Below, piece after piece: positions 34,401-43,700 of a stretch of DNA of 64,000 nt. Position numbers and translations under genes: made by a program. The first letter of the stretch is position 1. Each line of letters opens with the position of its first letter. The stretch is from Phoebastria nigripes (taxonomy: Eukaryota > Chordata > Aves > Procellariiformes > Diomedeidae), in contig JAYKAV010003060.1 of the NCBI GenBank assembly GCA_035582835.1, positions 40,375 through 104,374 of the forward strand, written 5' to 3'. Below the pieces are notes generated by a model. It was not told the DNA's origin and made no database searches. It was given only the letters and a program-made list of their open reading frames with translations.

Positions 34401-36942
34401 CAGTCAGATATACATCACAGGTTTCAATAGCATTAGCAAATAATGAACACTTAGCACTTACATAGACAATGCCAAACGGTTTATTAAATCCAGGGACAGG
34501 TAGTTGAAGCATGAATTTCAGCTGAGATACCACGACATGGATAGCCGCAGCAGTTGTGAAACCGCTGATTAATGATTGTGACAGATAAATAACGATGAAT
34601 CCAAACTGGAGAATTCCCAGAAGCAACTGAAATGCAAAATGAACATATGTCAGTGGGATTCATTCATGGTTTTAAGCAAGCTCTGCAACAAAGAGAACCA
34701 TATTTAATGGAAACAAAGATTTTCACCTAATCCCATACATCCAGTGCTTATGGAAAATACTGTCACCAGACTTGCAATAAAAGTCAAGATTTAGCAACAA
34801 GGGGCATAAGACTAATAAGAGTCATTGCTAGAGCAGTTAAAACCTATTCTTATTTTATAGCTAAAATAAGCATCTTTAGTCTCAGGGTTTTTGGTACCCA
34901 TCTTTTTACATGGTACCAGTATTTCATGAAGTACAAACATGTTAATATATTAGGAAGGAAGGAACTGTAGGAATTCTATATTAGGGTGGAAGGAGGAATT
35001 GTTTTTTCTGAAAAGAAAAATCCAAATACTTTACTATTATGAGAGAGAGCTTTTCTTTATGTCTGCATCATTCACATTACTCTCACAACTACTTTTTTCC
35101 TATCCAGCAGATGGGTTTTTGCTGTAGCTGGGGTGCAGCTGTGTGGGCTGTAGGCTCAGGTCTGGGTGAAACCAGGGATTTCACAGCACGAATCAGTGCC
35201 TGGTCACTGGAGTGGGGCGGATGTCTCCTAATCAGTGAGCTAAGGTCAGTTACGTGGGAAGGGGAAAGGAATTACTTTGGTGACTACACCAGCAGAAACC
35301 AAAGGGGAAGGCCAGTCCACCAGCCATCTCTTCATATACATGCATATAGATGCATGCAGGCACACACACATACGTTTACCAACCTGGAAAACCCCAGAAA
35401 GGAAGGTTACAGATGCAGCTACCATCACCCTCTCTTCATTTATTGCTGAGATATTCGTGGAAGTGCCATTTCCAGCACTGTCATCGGGGACCAGCCTGAT
35501 GACGGCTCCTCCCACCATCAGGCTCAGGACGGGAAAGGGACCTGAGCGGTACAAGGTGTTCTTTAGACCTGAGAGGGCAACATGTACTTCTTCACCACTG
35601 AGGAGGGCGGTCGGAGTGCCTGAACTTACCCACTGAGATATGTCTAGATGTGCCAAAGATAAAATAGACCAGAACAGGGAAAAATGCTGCATAGAGTCCA
35701 TAACCAGGGGGGATGTTCACCAGCAAAGCAAAGGCGAGACCTGCAAGGACAGAGACCCAGGGAAGGTGATGTGTGTGTTACAGGCTGAAGCCAGCAGTCC
35801 CTTTGCACCTCCTTGCAGGCTCTGTCAGAGCACACGTTTCCCGGAGGTACCTTGCAGGACAGCCACGAGCCCCGTGTTGATGCCGGAGACAATGTCATTC
35901 AGGATCCACTCCCTGAAGCGGTACGCTGGCAGCCACGAGACGATGGGAAACAAACCCAAGGCAATTTTTTTGAGCCTTTGTGGGGAGCAGCTGTAAAGAC
36001 ACAAGAGGACAGAGCTCTGTCAGTGAACGGCTCGGCTGAGTCGCAGCCTGTCTTCGGAGGGGAAATGAAGGGGGAATGATTCAGGTTCAGGCTGCCAGAG
36101 GTCAAAATCTCACTCAGACACAGCCCTGATCAACCTGCTCTGCCAATTGTGCTTCAAGAAGGACCTGGTGGCCTCCAGAGGTCTCTTCCAACCGAAATTT
36201 TCATAGCATCATAGAATCACAGAATAGTTTGGGTTGGAAGGGACCTTTAAAGGTCATCTAGTCCAACCCCCCTGCCATGGGCAGGGCCATCTTCAACTAG
36301 ATCAGGTTGCTCAGAGCCCTGCCCAAGCTGAGCTTCAATGTTTCCAGGGATGGGGCATCTGCCACCTCTCTGGGCAACCTGGTCCAGTGTTTCACCACCC
36401 TCATTGTAAGAAATCTCTTCTTTCTATCTAGTCTGAATCTACCCTCCTTTAGTTTAAAGCCATTCCCCCTTGTCCTGTCGCAACAGGCCCTGCTAAAAAG
36501 TCTGTCCCCATCTTTCTTATAAGCCCCCTTTAAGTACTGAAAGGCTGCAATAAGGTCTCCCCAGAGTCTGTGCTGCCAAGGGCCCAGGAAAACAGAAGCT
36601 GCCTGGGATACAACTGTAGGAAGACTTTTAAGGGTCATAGCAGCTAAAATTCTTTAGAAAAATCTGACATTGCATTTAGTTAATGAGTTTTTGTTTGCTT
36701 TGGTGGAATCTGAGATGGAAGTTGTCAGGATGGAGTTCATGCTGTCTGAGAGCGGCAGTTTGGGCTGTTTCTTAGATACATATAAAAAAAAAAAAAAAAA
36801 AATCTCCTTACCGAAAATATAGTTTCAGGTGATCCCAAAAGGTTTTATGGTATCTGTGCAATTTCTGATGCTCTTCATTGAAAAAATTCTCCGAGTACAC
36901 AGGTCTGGCTACAACATAGTGGTTGCCCACAGGTTCAACCAT
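22450..36942 (-). CDS. SLC26A3: SLC26A3 (DRA), Cl-/HCO3- exchanger
   Basis: Complete coding region on the minus strand in 20 exons, 2,268 nt, 755 residues (764 in human). All introns are GT-AG, and the exon lengths agree with the human gene where I can recall them. The protein is the apical intestinal anion exchanger that absorbs chloride in exchange for bicarbonate. It starts [20 protein letters not shown], clearly DRA rather than pendrin. Visible signatures are the SLC26 motif PPGYGLY...[12 protein letters not shown] (102-131), two N-glycosylation sequons (N152, N157), [11 protein letters not shown] in the membrane core, [18 protein letters not shown] before 401, a basic [13 protein letters not shown] segment, and a STAS domain from about 519 to 718 with DFSAVSFLD at 642-650. 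The last four residues are ETKF, the PDZ-binding tail known from human DRA. It lies convergent to CBLL1, as in human. No frameshift or premature stop is seen. Confidence 0.98.
22474..23095 (-). other. SLC26A3: last SLC26A3 intron
   Basis: 622 bp, GT-AG. It contains long spurious frames on both strands but no repeat I can name. Confidence 0.85.
23096..23161 (-). CDS. SLC26A3: SLC26A3 coding exon 19
   Basis: 66 nt, residues 727-748 ([20 protein letters not shown]). Poorly conserved linker after the STAS domain; it was placed by its splice sites, phase and the GLR-R pattern shared with human. Confidence 0.88.
23957..24102 (-). CDS. SLC26A3: SLC26A3 coding exon 18
   Basis: 146 nt, residues 678-726, with [20 protein letters not shown], the end of the STAS domain. 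Confidence 0.96.
24600..24654 (-). CDS. SLC26A3: SLC26A3 coding exon 17
   Basis: 55 nt, residues 660-678 ([18 protein letters not shown]), a STAS helix and strand. Donor GTGAGT. Confidence 0.95.
24655..26359 (-). other. SLC26A3: SLC26A3 intron between coding exons 16 and 17
   Basis: 1.7-kb intron, about half of it a CR1 copy (25431-26290) in the same orientation as the gene. The remaining sequence is unremarkable. Confidence 0.9.
25431..26290 (-). mobile_element. CR1 LINE, 5'-truncated
   Basis: About 860 bp of a minus-oriented CR1: 3'UTR tail (antisense AGAATCACAGAATGG at the low-coordinate end) and the C-terminal part of the reverse-transcriptase ORF. Recognisable protein phrases are [40 protein letters not shown] and [12 protein letters not shown] frameshift near 26.06 kb separates two otherwise open segments (25990-26295 and 25523-26014), so it is inactive. 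It lies in sense orientation in an SLC26A3 intron. No target-site duplication is seen, as is usual for CR1. Confidence 0.93.
26360..26593 (-). CDS. SLC26A3: SLC26A3 coding exon 16
   Basis: 234 nt, residues 582-659, the longest coding exon: acidic ESDEELDNN, then the STAS core [21 protein letters not shown]1 insertion begins only about 70 bp beyond its donor. Confidence 0.97.
27195..27290 (-). CDS. SLC26A3: SLC26A3 coding exon 15
   Basis: 96 nt, residues 550-581, the strongly basic [20 protein letters not shown] of the STAS insertion. Donor GTATGT. Confidence 0.96.
28680..28772 (-). CDS. SLC26A3: SLC26A3 coding exon 14
   Basis: 93 nt, residues 519-549 ([20 protein letters not shown]), the first strands of the STAS domain. 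Confidence 0.96.
28856..28925 (-). CDS. SLC26A3: SLC26A3 coding exon 13
   Basis: 70 nt, residues 495-518 ([20 protein letters not shown]), the link from the membrane domain into the STAS domain. Confidence 0.95.
29184..29290 (-). CDS. SLC26A3: SLC26A3 coding exon 12
   Basis: 107 nt, residues 460-495, the last membrane segments ([20 protein letters not shown]). It ends inside a codon; donor GTGAGT. Confidence 0.95.
30321..30416 (-). CDS. SLC26A3: SLC26A3 coding exon 11
   Basis: 96 nt, residues 428-459: [20 protein letters not shown] and LWRKDKYDC. Very close to the human exon. Confidence 0.96.
30869..30946 (-). CDS. SLC26A3: SLC26A3 coding exon 10
   Basis: 78 nt, residues 402-427, one hydrophobic segment ([20 protein letters not shown]) ending APLQK. 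Confidence 0.96.
31057..31170 (-). CDS. SLC26A3: SLC26A3 coding exon 9
   Basis: 114 nt, residues 364-401, with [18 protein letters not shown], part of the substrate-side core in SLC26 proteins. Donor GTATAG is weaker than the others. Confidence 0.96.
31303..31450 (-). CDS. SLC26A3: SLC26A3 coding exon 8
   Basis: 148 nt, residues 314-363: [20 protein letters not shown] and HDYPIDGNQ. The last codons are followed by donor GTAGGT. Confidence 0.96.
32736..32818 (-). CDS. SLC26A3: SLC26A3 coding exon 7
   Basis: 83 nt, residues 287-314 ([20 protein letters not shown]). One of the more diverged exons; VAVVG near its end is conserved. Confidence 0.95.
33607..33759 (-). CDS. SLC26A3: SLC26A3 coding exon 6
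   Basis: 153 nt, 51 codons, residues 236-286: [20 protein letters not shown], then [20 protein letters not shown]. Donor GTAACG. Confidence 0.96.
34462..34626 (-). CDS. SLC26A3: SLC26A3 coding exon 5
   Basis: 165 nt, 55 codons, residues 181-235, including [20 protein letters not shown], a highly conserved membrane segment. Donor GTAAGT. Confidence 0.96.
35384..35541 (-). CDS. SLC26A3: SLC26A3 coding exon 4
   Basis: 158 nt, residues 128-180: [14 protein letters not shown], then a short extracellular loop with sequons N152-G-T and N157-I-S. The donor is the weak GTTGGT at 35383, with a competing GTAAAC 4 nt downstream. Only the first keeps frame and matches the family boundary. Confidence 0.95.
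35630..35740 (-). CDS. SLC26A3: SLC26A3 coding exon 3
   Basis: 111 nt, residues 91-128. It carries the SLC26 family signature [14 protein letters not shown] and [10 protein letters not shown]120 is the position affected by a human chloride-diarrhoea allele (G120S, from memory) and is conserved. Confidence 0.97.
35851..35990 (-). CDS. SLC26A3: SLC26A3 coding exon 2
   Basis: 140 nt, residues 44-91, with [20 protein letters not shown] and [10 protein letters not shown] entering the first membrane segment. Donor GTACCT. Confidence 0.96.
36125..36205 (+). mobile_element. CR1 3' tail fragment, plus orientation
   Basis: GGTGGCCTCCAGAGGTCTCT followed by TCCAACCGAAATTTTCATAG is the 3' end of a CR1 copy in plus orientation. 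The upstream boundary is uncertain. Confidence 0.6.
36211..36568 (-). mobile_element. CR1 LINE fragment, minus orientation
   Basis: Starts with the antisense tail AGAATCACAGAATAGTTTGG and continues into RT C-terminal sequence ([17 protein letters not shown] and [17 protein letters not shown]). About 360 bp, 5'-truncated, similar to the 25.4-kb copy. Confidence 0.9.
36784..36802 (+). repeat. A19 homopolymer
   Basis: On the transcribed (minus) strand this is a T19 tract starting 9 nt after the donor of SLC26A3 coding exon 1. Confidence 0.9.
36812..36942 (-). CDS. SLC26A3: SLC26A3 coding exon 1 (human exon 2)
   Basis: Encodes residues 1-43, the cytosolic N-terminus. The ATG at 36942-36940 is preceded by AGGAGAA and begins the conserved MVEP. 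The exon continues upstream as 5'UTR to an acceptor (TTCATTTCAG) after 37011, so a noncoding first exon must lie further upstream. Donor GTAAGG, followed 9 nt later by a T19 tract. Confidence 0.96.
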
Positions 36943-37011
36943 TTCTCCTGAAGTGTTAGGCGAGGATGGCGACTTGCGTGTGCTTAACTCTGGCCTTAGT
37001 CACTTAAAAAC
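36943..37011 (-). other. SLC26A3: SLC26A3 5'UTR part of coding exon 1
   Basis: 69 nt between a good acceptor (TTCATTTCAG) and the ATG. The presence of an acceptor implies at least one upstream noncoding exon, as in human. Confidence 0.7.
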
Positions 37012-40000
37012 CTGAAATGAAGAATAGGGTTATCTCCTTATGTACTGTGGGGNGGGTAGCCGTAGCATAGATGAGTGAACTCCAAACTGAGCGTTACCAC
37101 CTTTGAAGATCAAAAGAGAGATGGTTGAGACACCCGCTTCACTTTGCCAAGGTGATCTCCTGCCCTCCTCCTCCTCCCACTGCAGGACAGTGCTTCGCTG
37201 GAGCATGAAGTATTTCTTTCTAAAGATGCAGCCAAAAAGCGGACAAGATGGATTTTGAGTTAATTTATCTCCGAGTCAACCATCTACAACTGAAAACTGC
37301 CTCCCTCAAGGGAGACTAATTCCTTAAAGAACAAACAAGCGGATCCCAAGCCGTTTCTCTTTGTGGCACCGCCGGGAGGGCTGGGAGCTTGCCAGAACCC
37401 ACCAACACGTGAGGGGAAAGGCAGAGCCAAGGCAGGGGTCAGCCGTCCTCTCTTGGACTCAGAGACAGGGCTGAACCTTTTGGCTTGGGTCTGTGTAATG
37501 AGGAGGTTAGGCTCAGTAGTAAAAAAGCACAGTGTTGCTGCTTGTTAAGTTATTTGTAAGATTTATCTCCACAGGTTGGACTGCTTCTCCTATGTTTCAT
37601 GCCCACAAACAGTTGTTGCAATGTCTGACCTAAATACTATTTTCTGCCGTGTCCCAACCCACATTCACGTGTTTGTGCTGAATAGACCGTGTCCTCAGTC
37701 ACTCCAGAAATGACCCTCAAAGCCTGCATTACACATGAGAAGCTTCAAGATTCATTTCAGTTGATAACACTGGGTATTTTGCAGCAATTAATTGATGCCG
37801 TCACTGTGCTGCTACATTTCTCTCAATGCCTCACATTCTTCCCATGTTAAATTCACCTAAATAGATGTATTACCTAAAAACATTTCTCTCTGCTGTAGCC
37901 ACCATTAAATATTTAAAGCAGTACTAGTCCTAGACAGGAGCTGTGGGACCTGCTCTTGGTAGTCACAGTTGGACTAGGTGATCATTGTAGGTCCCTTCCA
38001 GCTGAACTATTCTATTCTATTCTATTTTATTCTATTTTCTTTTGACTCAGAGGCGAAGATGTACTGTAGGATGCAAAAAGTCTTTTGTGACACTGATAAT
38101 AGAGTGTTTCTCTTCGTTTTCCCTCCCCTAGCAATTTCAAATGCTCCTTAGTGCCTTGGTACTTGCTGGTGGTCTCATGAGAGATGCCCAACCACCACTA
38201 GTTCCTCGCCCAGGTCTGTCACCTGATTTGCGCTGAAATAGCCTACGTGCATTTCTAATTCAGGCTTGTGTGTACTCAGTATTTGGAGATATCACAGGAC
38301 AGATTTTCAACTGGCACAAAGCAGTTTGCATAGTTATGAACAGATGGAAAGCTTTTTATCTATGACAATTTTAGCATTAAAATGTGAATCCCATCCTGAA
38401 ACTTTGCTACAGCTCAGGGCCCCTTATTGACCTATTTCAAGTGATTTCATTTTAGTTTCCTCCTAGTTCATTCTGGGGAAATTCATGGGTGTGTAGAAGT
38501 CCAAATAATGTCAGATGAACCTCTTAGATATGCTGGTTTTGTTGATATACTATTTTTCCACAAAGGATTCACTATTTTGGCAATGGGTTAAGCATTTTTA
38601 CTATCTGCTTTAACTTAAAAAAATCAGATCTGTAATATTTTCCAGAAACTGCCAGGTAATTATTCTAACAGACTAATACTCCAAATCTAAGCTCATTCAA
38701 GACCCTGATCCAAAGTCAGTTAAAATCATACTCCAATGTCCCTCCCTCTGTTGGGATCAGAGCTCCAACCCTGAGGCTGATGAAATTTCAATGAAAAAAT
38801 TTGTTAATTTAGCTCTTTCTCTGATAAATCTCAGTGTTCTTAGATTTGCAGGATGAAGTTTTATCTATCAAAGATTCTAGAATTGCTCTGTTTCCTAATC
38901 TGTGTATCAGTCTTTTAGACTTCACGTTGCAGAGAGGAATATTGCCGAAAGCCCTGTTGAATACTTCTGTTCGTTACATTGTAGGGCACAAGATGTACTA
39001 TCTGTACCCTTTGAAATGTTCATAAGCCATAAGAATAAAAGAAGTGCATGGGTTACTCTTTCATTTCAGATTTTCCCCAGTGCTGCAGCTGCTGTAGCTT
39101 TTCTGAGTACTTTAGCTGTCACTCCTGCCCCTTGCCCAGCCTTTATTCTTTCCTCAGGCCAAATTTAATGCCCCGATCTCAGGGAACGTACAATATGCCT
39201 CTTCACAACTCTCCCAGTCTCCTTTGGTTTGTAGTGGTGGTCTTGTTGAAGGTGCAAGTATTTCGCAAGTGTTTTTTCCTTCCTGATAGGAACTCTGATT
39301 TACCGGCTCTCCTCCGGGTTAGCTTTGGGTTGATGGCTTAGAGCTGCAGAAGGAGACCTGGAGCCTTGCCCCAAGGGTCTTGTCAAGCTGAACCATGTGA
39401 GCATGAGTCTGCTTTAAAGACTGTGGTGCCACATGGCATTACTCAAGTTAAGTTTAACCAAGCCAGCCTGAGCACCTGAAGTGCGGTGTAAGGTGCCTTC
39501 AACCTGGTAAATGAGACCATACGGTGCGGCACCTTGCTGCAGCTAGATGACCAGTGCTGCAGGTCACCTGCTAGTCGAGCTTTTCTCATTTTGTTCCGTC
39601 TTCCATGGGCTCTGTCAGCAGCCATCAGCTACCGTGACTTCAGCCAGTATTGCCTTCCTCTTGCTCACTCTCATTTTCTCCCCATGTATGTTTAGAAAGA
39701 CAAGATGCCCTCTATATAGGGATGCTTTTTCGGCTGTCAGCACTGTTACTTATTTTAGATGTTTTAAAGAAAATGGGGATATTGTTATGAGTGCCAGCAT
39801 AGTGGATGCTAACATCCTCTGCAAATACCCTAAAAGAGAGGTCCGTACTCCAGTAACCCACGCTGCCTTCCCAGAGTGCTCCCATCATTAAGTCCTTGGA
39901 CTCCTTGTGGGAGGTGACCAATTAGCATAATACTTCTGATGACTTCTATAATGTGTCCACCCACCCATGGGGAACAGGAGTGCAGACCAAGCTTACACCA

Positions 40001-40544
40001 CACAGCTATCGAGTGGTAACAACTTTCACTCGCTATTGACCAAAGCTAGGTCTGAACTGAAACCCCAGAGATAACATTCTGGTTCAGTTTCAGTCCATAT
40101 AACCTCTGATCCTGTTCTCATGGCCAGCAATTAACAGCATTACCATGTCTCACACATAAAAAATTCCAACTCCACTGCTAATCCCCCATGTTTGTGAACC
40201 TTTGGTAATGCATATTTTGATGTGTGTCATTTTGTTGAGGGGATTAGCAAAGGGATACTTTTTTCCCCTTATTAATTTATCCTAAATATTGACTAAGAAG
40301 TACAAAAAACCTGGTAACTTTAACTGAGTAATTAAATATTAACACACTTCACCCCACTTTTCAATCTGTGTATAGACACTCACAAACTCTACTCCTCTGC
40401 AATATAAACATTTGAAAAATACAAACAAATTCCAGAAGAGAACCTTTTAAATTTTACAAGAAATACAGCACATGACTAGAAGCATTTAATTTATAAGCAT
40501 TACTTCACATATCCCATATCCAGACTGGCAAGCCAAAATCGTAC
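37012..40544 (-). other. SLC26A3: probable first intron of SLC26A3
   Basis: If the donor at 40544-40539 is correct this is a 3.5-kb intron. It contains a CR1 tail with a pentamer repeat at 37955-38040. I see no other gene or named repeat. Confidence 0.4.
37955..38040 (+). mobile_element. CR1 3' tail with (TATTC)n
   Basis: GTTGGACTAGGTGATCATTG, then GTCCCTTCCAGCTGAACTAT is a CR1 3' end in plus orientation. The usual 8-bp tail is replaced by TATTC/TATTT pentamers. Confidence 0.8.
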
Positions 40545-40575
40545 CTGATGTGATGTGTCTTCCAGGAAGCTCTTC
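40545..40575 (-). other. SLC26A3: candidate noncoding first exon of SLC26A3
   Basis: On the minus strand ATCACATCAG is followed by donor GTACGA (40544-40539). A TATA-like CATAAAAT lies about 50 nt upstream of that donor (near 40594-40601) and an HNF1-like site beyond that. The 5' boundary is a guess from the TATA-like position. Confidence 0.3.
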
Positions 40576-40688
40576 AGAAGAAATCACACCAAGATTTTAT
40601 GGAAAAAGATATCCTTGAAATTTTCAGAGGCAGTGCAGGTATCTTGTGCTGTTCTTCATTTGAGAACCTCCCTAAATACTTGCAGCAC

Positions 40689-40701
40689 TTTAATAACTAA
40701 C
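40689..40701 (-). promoter_or_regulatory. HNF1-like site in putative SLC26A3 promoter
   Basis: GTTAGTTATTAAA on the minus strand matches the HNF1 palindrome GTTAATNATTAAC at 11 of 13 positions. It lies about 90 bp upstream of a TATA-like sequence and 145 bp upstream of a candidate donor. HNF1 is a typical activator of intestinal epithelial genes. Confidence 0.35.
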
Positions 40702-43700
40702 TTCAGTTAACTTTTACAAGAAAAGGAAGATTTCACTGTGGCCTTGACCATTGAGTCTATCCTCAGGAGGGATGATAAGAGTAATTTCTTAAAGTTCTCT
40801 GTAATATTGCTTAACTTTGTTTGGTGAACTCTTTCTGATTCGTCTGCAGAGACTAATATGGGAAAACAGAGATGAATAAGAAGGACTGTCTGTTGCAATC
40901 CTATGCTGTGCATCTGCCAGGTTTCTGTTGAGCATAGTGGAAAGTGGTGACCAGAGCTCAGCTATGGTACCTTTCATTTCTGAAGGAGCATGAGCCAGTG
41001 GTAAGGGAGATGGGGCTGCTGGGTGTGCCAGCTCTGAGCAAGGTGTGCCACTGTGAACCTTCCTCCCAAGCACCCTTAAGGGACCCTAAATTGTCTTTCC
41101 AGAAGAAATTCCTGTATGCTCAGATCATTGCCAAAAATAGCCTTTGCAGGGATTTCCAACGGCCAGCTGTGACTTGGTGGAGCTGACTCTGCGGCATCCT
41201 GTGACAGCCGGTGGAAAGGTGCAGACCGTGTGTGCGTCCAAGTGTTGGGGCACGAACACGTGGCGTAGGTGGGTCGGGCTGTCCTGCAGGATCCTGCTCC
41301 CCTCCACTGCCTATAAAGGAACCGAGGGAAATCATCCTGCCTAGGCCAAAGTGAGCCTTTGTAAACATTTCCCTGAGATACCTAAAACCACCTAGGGAGA
41401 TAGCTGAAATAACGTTTTGATGCCTCAGGCTGCAACTTCGGTAGCAGGTGCCCGTGCCCATGCAGGTGCCCGTGTTCAGGAGAGTGGTAAACCCTCAGTG
41501 CTGAGGAGCTGAGGACACCATAGCATCAAAGTTCTCTGATAAAAAATGTTCTTAGGACCCTTTCCTTAGGTCATGCTACCATGAACATGCAGAAACGCTT
41601 CAGCCATTGATAGCCATGGTATCAGGAAGGTTGTGGGGTGCCAGGCTCCTTAGGGCACTCCTCTGGGCTGGAAGCCAGGGCTTGCCTTAGCCTTCGGGGG
41701 TCTGAAATCACAGATCCTGCCCCTGCAGAAAGACTTTTCCTCATCTGGTGAAAGGGCATGGCATGAGCGAGGGCACCCTGTGTACTCCAGAGGGACAGTC
41801 ACACACATGGGTCTAGGAAGAGAAAAGGCAGGAGGAGCCTGATATTCTGCTCTCAGATGGTTTGCACATATTTCAGTCAATGATTAAACCAGGAAATAGC
41901 AGAGCAAGCAGGACCCCAATATCTGTCCCCACAAAGTGCGAGCTCTATTGGCCTATTCAATCAGGGATTCCCTCCTGTGCTTTAGCCCACGGCTGCGGGT
42001 TCCCAGAGGGTCTTTATGGACCTCTGGTGCTTTTGAAAGTTGGAGGTGCACTTCTAACCAAGACCATAATCTCCCCTAGTCAGTAAAGATCCTGGGTCAC
42101 TTCCTAAACCGTCAAGAGTACCTTCTCTGTGACAGCAAACCCCTGNTTTTGGTAACTACTCTTAGGCTTAAGGGATTTGCTGCAATTTGTAAAACTGACA
42201 CAGAAATTACTTTTACCATTAAAACAACAAACATTTAAAAAGATGTAGAACAGCTCAAACCATAAAACTATTAAACAGCTTTTGGCCTCCCTCCTCAAAG
42301 TGCAGGCATGGTGTGGTCATAGAAGTGCTTTAAAACCACTTTGAAGTGTTGAATGTATTCTTAATTCTTTGTATTCACCATATGTCATGAGGATCTGCAA
42401 CGTAAAACAGTAGGACAGCCTTTCTAGGACTAGGTTTAAATGCAGGAGGGACCCTTGGCTCTAATGAAGTCAGTAGAGTCTTGTCTTTGGCTTCATCACG
42501 TCCACCTGTAAGCGCTTTACTCTTGGATTATTTCCACTAATTCACTGAAGCAATAAGGTGCTACATGGAGTGACGAAGGGAATAAACACTTTGGCCTTTG
42601 TGTTTGCAGCAGTAATGTTAAGAACACGATTTTCTCCTGATGGTGCAGAAGAGGTTTTGTGCACAAGGGTCGTACAGGGGGCAGGTTGCCTCTGTTCCAC
42701 ACCCCAGGAATTCAGCTGTGCAAACCCCTGATTTCTTTACACTTAAACACCAGCGAAACTCCATAACCAACTGGGAAAGTGTGGCCTTTTCTGCCAAGGC
42801 AGAGCAGAAGAGGAGGAAACGAAAATTCCTCATTGCTCTGTCCCTCAGGCAGCCCCAGAAACGCAGAGAGTTCAGTGCAGTAAATCAGTCACAGCCTGAT
42901 CCCTTGCCAAGTCTCAAGTACCCTCAGCTTCCTCTTGTTTTCATGGGAGCTGAAAACTACCCACAGCTCTGGAAAGCCTGAGAGCTGAGCTCTGAAGGGC
43001 TTCATGTGTGCTGCCTCCCGCCCCGGCCAGGGTGGGGAGGGAGGAAGAAGTGGCTGGAGAGAGATAAAGCAGTAACAAATTGTCTGAGCAGCTTACGACT
43101 GCAGAGAGAAGCTATTTTTCACAGAGAAAAGAAAACAGTTCTGCCGGAGATGCATTTTACTTGTCTTGTGAAGAGCTCCATGTCTTTCTTTAGTGTTAAA
43201 TAAACACCAGTATCGATACTGGGAGATTAGCTGGCTGAGAATGTGAGTAACAGCATCAGCCTGTGCCGATTTCCAGTGTTTCCCAACGTTTTCCTTCACC
43301 ATGTGCTGTATAAAGCTTCTGTTCTCATGTGCAGCTTTCTGGCCATGTCCTGTCTTCCACTGCCCCGCTGGTCACCCTGCTGCCAGGTTCTGCCCAAAAC
43401 CTTCAAGCAAAGTATCTCTCACAATACCATTTGTTGTGATGCTTCTAGTGCAAACCACTCCAATTCCAACCCTTTCAAAAATGACACTGCTCTACTTGGG
43501 TGGCTCAGTGGGTAAAAGAAACATGTTATAGTTTGCTCAGCAGTAAGCGTGGTAGTCAGTCTGGGCACATACCGCTGGTGGGTGCCAGTTCCTCGCTCCC
43601 ATTTTGGAGGAAGGACAGGGACTGCAGCCTGTGGATGACATCCTCAGGAAGATTTGAAGCCCCTACCGGGGACCTCAAAGAAAGAGAAGGAAAACTAGAC

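Larger units (their letters stand above)
35991..36811 (-). other. SLC26A3: SLC26A3 intron between coding exons 1 and 2
   Basis: 821-bp intron holding two CR1 pieces placed tail to tail and a T19 tract next to the donor. Confidence 0.9.

Noticed and set aside
22450..36942. Minus-strand gene as a second pendrin (SLC26A4) copy
   Set aside because: The N-terminus ([17 protein letters not shown]) and the C-terminal ETKF are those of SLC26A3, and SLC26A4 is already present upstream of CBLL1.
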